A stretch of DNA of 64,000 nucleotides, taken from the NCBI RefSeq assembly GCF_014207985.1, contig NZ_JACHMI010000001.1, positions 1,781,001-1,845,000 on the forward strand, written 5' to 3'. Position numbers and translations under genes: made by a program. The notes beneath the pieces are model-generated. The model ran no database searches, was not told where the DNA came from, and saw nothing but the letters and a program-made list of their open reading frames with translations. The DNA comes from Nonomuraea rubra (lineage in GTDB: Bacteria; Actinomycetota; Actinomycetes; Streptosporangiales; Streptosporangiaceae). Below are positions 61,751 through 64,000 of the stretch, in pieces; within the stretch, counting starts at the first letter, position 1, and every line of letters starts with the position of its first letter.

Positions 61751-62674
61751 ATGGAACGGCATGAGATCGAGACGTTCCTGACGCTGGCCGAGGAACTTCA
61801 CTTCCGGCGCACCGCCGAACGGCTCGGGCTGGCCCAAGGCCGCGTCAGCCAGATCATCAAGAAGCTGGAACGCCGGATCGGCGCCTCCCTCTTCGACCGC
61901 ACCAGCCGCCGCGTTGCGCTCACCCCGATCGGGCAGCAGCTCCACGACGGCCTGCTCCCCGCACACCGGCAGATCCAGCGGGTGGTCGACCAGGCACGCA
62001 GCGCCGCACGTGGCTTTACCGGCCCGATCCGGGTCGGCTTCTCCGCCTCGTGGTCAGGCGAGGCCGTCATCAAGGCCGCCGACCTCTTCCAAGATCGCCA
62101 TCCCGACGCTGAGGTGCACATCAGGGAAGTGCAGCTCAACGACCCATTGGGACCGATGCGCGCCGACGAGGTCGATCTGCAGCTCACCGAGTTCCCCATT
62201 CGCGAGCCCGACATCACTGTCGGAGCCGTGGTGTTCACCGAACCGCGCGGGCTCATGGTCCCGGCGCGACATCCGTTCGCAGAACGCCTCTCAGTGTCGG
62301 TGGAGGACCTCACCCAGACCACGCTGATCCCCATGACCGGCGAGCACATCCCGCAGTACTGGCTGGACGCCATGTACCCCCGCCGGACCCCGTCCGGGCT
62401 CCCCATCCCGCACGGCCCGGGCGCCACTTACTGGCAGGAGACGCTCTCGCTGGTCGGTGCGGGCAAGGGCGTCTCACCCGCGTCTCTCCGGGCGGCGCAG
62501 TACTTCTCACATCCGGGCGTCGTGATGGTCCCCTTCCACGACGCGCCACCGATCGAGTACGGGCTGCTGTGGCGGGCCAGCCGCGAGACCGCCCGAGTCC
62601 GCGCGTTCGCCGAGATCATTCGCCAGGCCGCGGCGTCGGTCCAACCCGCCGCTTGCCCGCCCAAGCGACGATGA
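61751..62674 (+). CDS. LysR-family transcriptional regulator
   Basis: A 307-residue LysR-type regulator. The N-terminal HTH (residues 3-60: EIETFLTLAEELHFRRTAER, LGLAQGRVSQIIKKLERRIG) ends with the typical SLFDRTSRRVALTPIG. The effector domain begins at about 92 with GFTGPIRVGFS. It is divergent from the aminotransferase operon with about 120 bases from its start to the short ORF, and probably controls that operon in response to a pathway intermediate. No GxxTTA-type site is clear in the intergenic sequence. Start at the ATG 61751, although the frame is open upstream. Confidence 0.9.
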   Translation: MERHEIETFLTLAEELHFRRTAERLGLAQGRVSQIIKKLERRIGASLFDRTSRRVALTPIGQQLHDGLLPAHRQIQRVVDQARSAARGFTGPIRVGFSASWSGEAVIKAADLFQDRHPDAEVHIREVQLNDPLGPMRADEVDLQLTEFPIREPDITVGAVVFTEPRGLMVPARHPFAERLSVSVEDLTQTTLIPMTGEHIPQYWLDAMYPRRTPSGLPIPHGPGATYWQETLSLVGAGKGVSPASLRAAQYFSHPGVVMVPFHDAPPIEYGLLWRASRETARVRAFAEIIRQAAASVQPAACPPKRR

Positions 62675-62799
62675 GCCGGAGCTGCTCGCTAGGAAGGGAG
62701 CCGGGCTCTGTTCGGGAGAATCACCGCTGAGCCGTGACGGGCCGGCCACAGCGGGGAATGCGGTCGACCGTCCCTCGGAGACGTCACAGGCCATCTCGA

Positions 62800-62958
62800 T
62801 CAACTGTCCGTGCCGGCACCCTCCAACTCCTGCCGAAGGGTGCGCTGGACGTGCGCCATGGCCTCCAGGCTGGCGGGTTCGGCGAACCGGAGACCCAACT
62901 CGTCAGCGGAGACTTCCTCGACCCGTTCGTGCAACCACCACGGATGCCCCCTGTACAT
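62800..62958 (-). CDS. 52-residue ORF, possibly a C-terminal fragment
   Basis: A short minus-strand frame with protein-like content (MYRGHPWWLHERVEEVSADE, then ASLEAMAHVQRTLRQELEGA). The frame is open upstream without a good start, so it may be the end of a lost gene. No family is recognised. Confidence 0.35.
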   Translation of the reverse strand: MYRGHPWWLHERVEEVSADELGLRFAEPASLEAMAHVQRTLRQELEGAGTDS

Positions 62959-63532
62959 CACATACGCGAGCCACGCGCTCGCCGAAGGCGATCAGAGTCG
63001 GCTAGGGCGCCACTCGGGGCTGTGGCTGCCAAGAACTCGGCCGCCCTAGGCGACTTGCGGGGTATTCGTGGATCAGCCCGCCGAGGCGGTCATGTCGGAT
63101 GACCTTGATATTGCCCTCGACCGGGTTGGGAAGGGCTCGCAGCAGAGCAGTCTGGCCCAGGGGCGATGTGGGCGGTGCTCATTGAAGTGGGTCTCGTAGG
63201 CAGCCAGTACGCATCGTAAGTGGCGAGCATTGACGGCGAGGAATCAACACTAAATACCAGTCCCACCTGCTCAATTCCTGCCTGGCTCAGACCGGACTCG
63301 CTCTCGACACCCCGGCAAGCAGGGCACCAACCCAGCGCATTTAACCGTTGTAACGCCACTATGCCGACGGCCTGGGCGACGCCTTGGATGCTCGGCCATA
63401 GATCCCTCCTTCTAGGACATCCATGCGAAATGCCAGCTCTGAGCAAGCGTAGGACTCTAGAGTTTCTGAACGGCGTCCACAACATCCCGATGATTCCGCA
63501 AGGACGCCCTAGCCATCACCGAAAGGAAGCAC
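62959..63532. other. 570-base stretch without a supported gene
   Basis: Frames of about 130 codons on either strand lack convincing composition and starts. The final bases before 63533 include a purine-rich ribosome binding site for the next gene. I see no repeat or RNA gene. Confidence 0.3.
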
Positions 63533-63961
63533 TTGTGTATCCGAAGAACAGTCGGATTAGTCATGGCCGGTGTGGCTCTGGCCTCCACCTGGCTGAAAGT
63601 CGGTGTCCCATCAGCCAGTGCGGTAGACCCCACGCGGCATCGGCTACTTCAGGGGCGGCGTCTAGGCCATCAACGGGGATGCCGCCGGGCATGGCATGAT
63701 CGAGGTCAACTATTAACTCCGGCTCCGAAAGAGCTGCGCCTTACCTTACGGTACGGCAGTTTCGCCAACGCGGAGAACTGCACGACAGCGGCGATCAAGC
63801 CTTCCGGTGGCACTTCAGTAGAGGACCACGGATGGTGCGAGTTCTACGCTGGTCAGGTGTACACCAAGGCTCCGGGCAAATGCATCCACGTTTATGGCAC
63901 GGTCGGCGGTGCAGGTCGCTGGCTGCGAAGCGTCCACCGGATGACCACTCGCTGTGCGTGA
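63533..63961 (+). CDS. secreted SapA-like protein, possibly frameshifted
   Basis: A 142-residue exported protein beginning at a TTG with AAAGGAAG upstream. The signal peptide ends near residue 30 (VGLVMAGVALASTWL, then SASA). The C-terminal part (LTLRYGSFANAENCTTA, then WCEFYAGQVYTKAPGKCIHV) resembles streptomycete spore-associated protein A, with four Cys (ENC, WCE, GKC, RCA). The middle (RHRLLQGRRLGHQRG) is atypical, and another frame of the same DNA gives GYFRGGV, then AINGDAAGHGMIEVNY, which fits the SapA pattern better, so two compensating shifts are suspected. It lies at the edge of the window. Confidence 0.5.
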   Translation: MCIRRTVGLVMAGVALASTWLKVGVPSASAVDPTRHRLLQGRRLGHQRGCRRAWHDRGQLLTPAPKELRLTLRYGSFANAENCTTAAIKPSGGTSVEDHGWCEFYAGQVYTKAPGKCIHVYGTVGGAGRWLRSVHRMTTRCA

Positions 63962-64000
63962 ACCTGACCAAGCAAGCCACATCACAGCGCGATAGTCCAG

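Noticed and set aside
1..64000. CRISPR arrays, rRNA and tRNA genes
   Set aside because: No regularly spaced direct repeats and no tRNA-like or rRNA-like sequence were recognised; a tRNAscan run would be decisive and was not possible.

Overview
The window is GC-rich DNA from an actinomycete. It carries long antisense shadow frames, many GTG starts and ATGA/GTGA stop-start overlaps, an FxLD-type lanthipeptide pathway, XRE/TPR regulators, an SARP/BTAD-type regulator and a secreted protein resembling spore-associated protein A. A filamentous, sporulating genus of the Streptosporangiales or a relative is my inference; no rRNA or tRNA gene was found to fix it. Decayed genes are common: a PPC/DUF296 gene, two transposase remnants and a tyrosine recombinase remnant.

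Left part (1-7.2 kb): a GIY-YIG/T5orf172-like gene, a small membrane protein, the broken PPC gene, a VapBC45-like toxin-antitoxin pair behind a perfect 14-bp palindrome, a Nudix hydrolase/XRE-TPR regulator operon, a TauD-like dioxygenase and two small conserved genes. From 7.4 to 14.1 kb lies a class I lanthipeptide cluster of the FxLD type: precursor, glutamylating LanB half, LanC cyclase, a fused elimination-domain/isoaspartyl-type O-methyltransferase, and a TPR protein. The expected product is a short tetra-Cys lanthipeptide in which an Asp may be turned into aspartimide or isoaspartate. From 14.2 to 22.4 kb follow a YdcF-like protein, a pentapeptide-repeat membrane protein, an IS5-type remnant, an S9 peptidase with a LuxR-type regulator, and a membrane-anchored BTAD-domain protein.

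Middle part (22.5-50 kb): an integrative/conjugative-element-like region. It holds an HTH protein and RsbW-like ATPase, an accessory block (DUF932 protein, two tandem paralogues, a ParB-like protein, a GIY-YIG protein) and a minus-strand type IV secretion operon read right to left: VirB2-like pilin, VirB6/TrbL-like membrane protein, PrgI protein, VirB4 ATPase, TraD/TraG-like coupling ATPase (split by a frameshift), replication-relaxation protein and NlpC/P60 hydrolase. Upstream are a sigma-like protein, a DNA methyltransferase with an adjacent catalytically dead-looking paralogue, and an excisionase-like HTH protein. No intact integrase or attachment site is visible.

Right part (50-64 kb): two secreted S33-type tripeptidyl aminopeptidase paralogues, a secreted glycerophosphodiesterase, an IS630-type remnant, a divergent GNAT acetyltransferase/XRE-cupin pair sharing a palindromic operator, the recombinase remnant, a class IV aminotransferase operon preceded by a 24-codon ORF, a divergent LysR regulator, and a degenerate-looking secreted protein at the edge.
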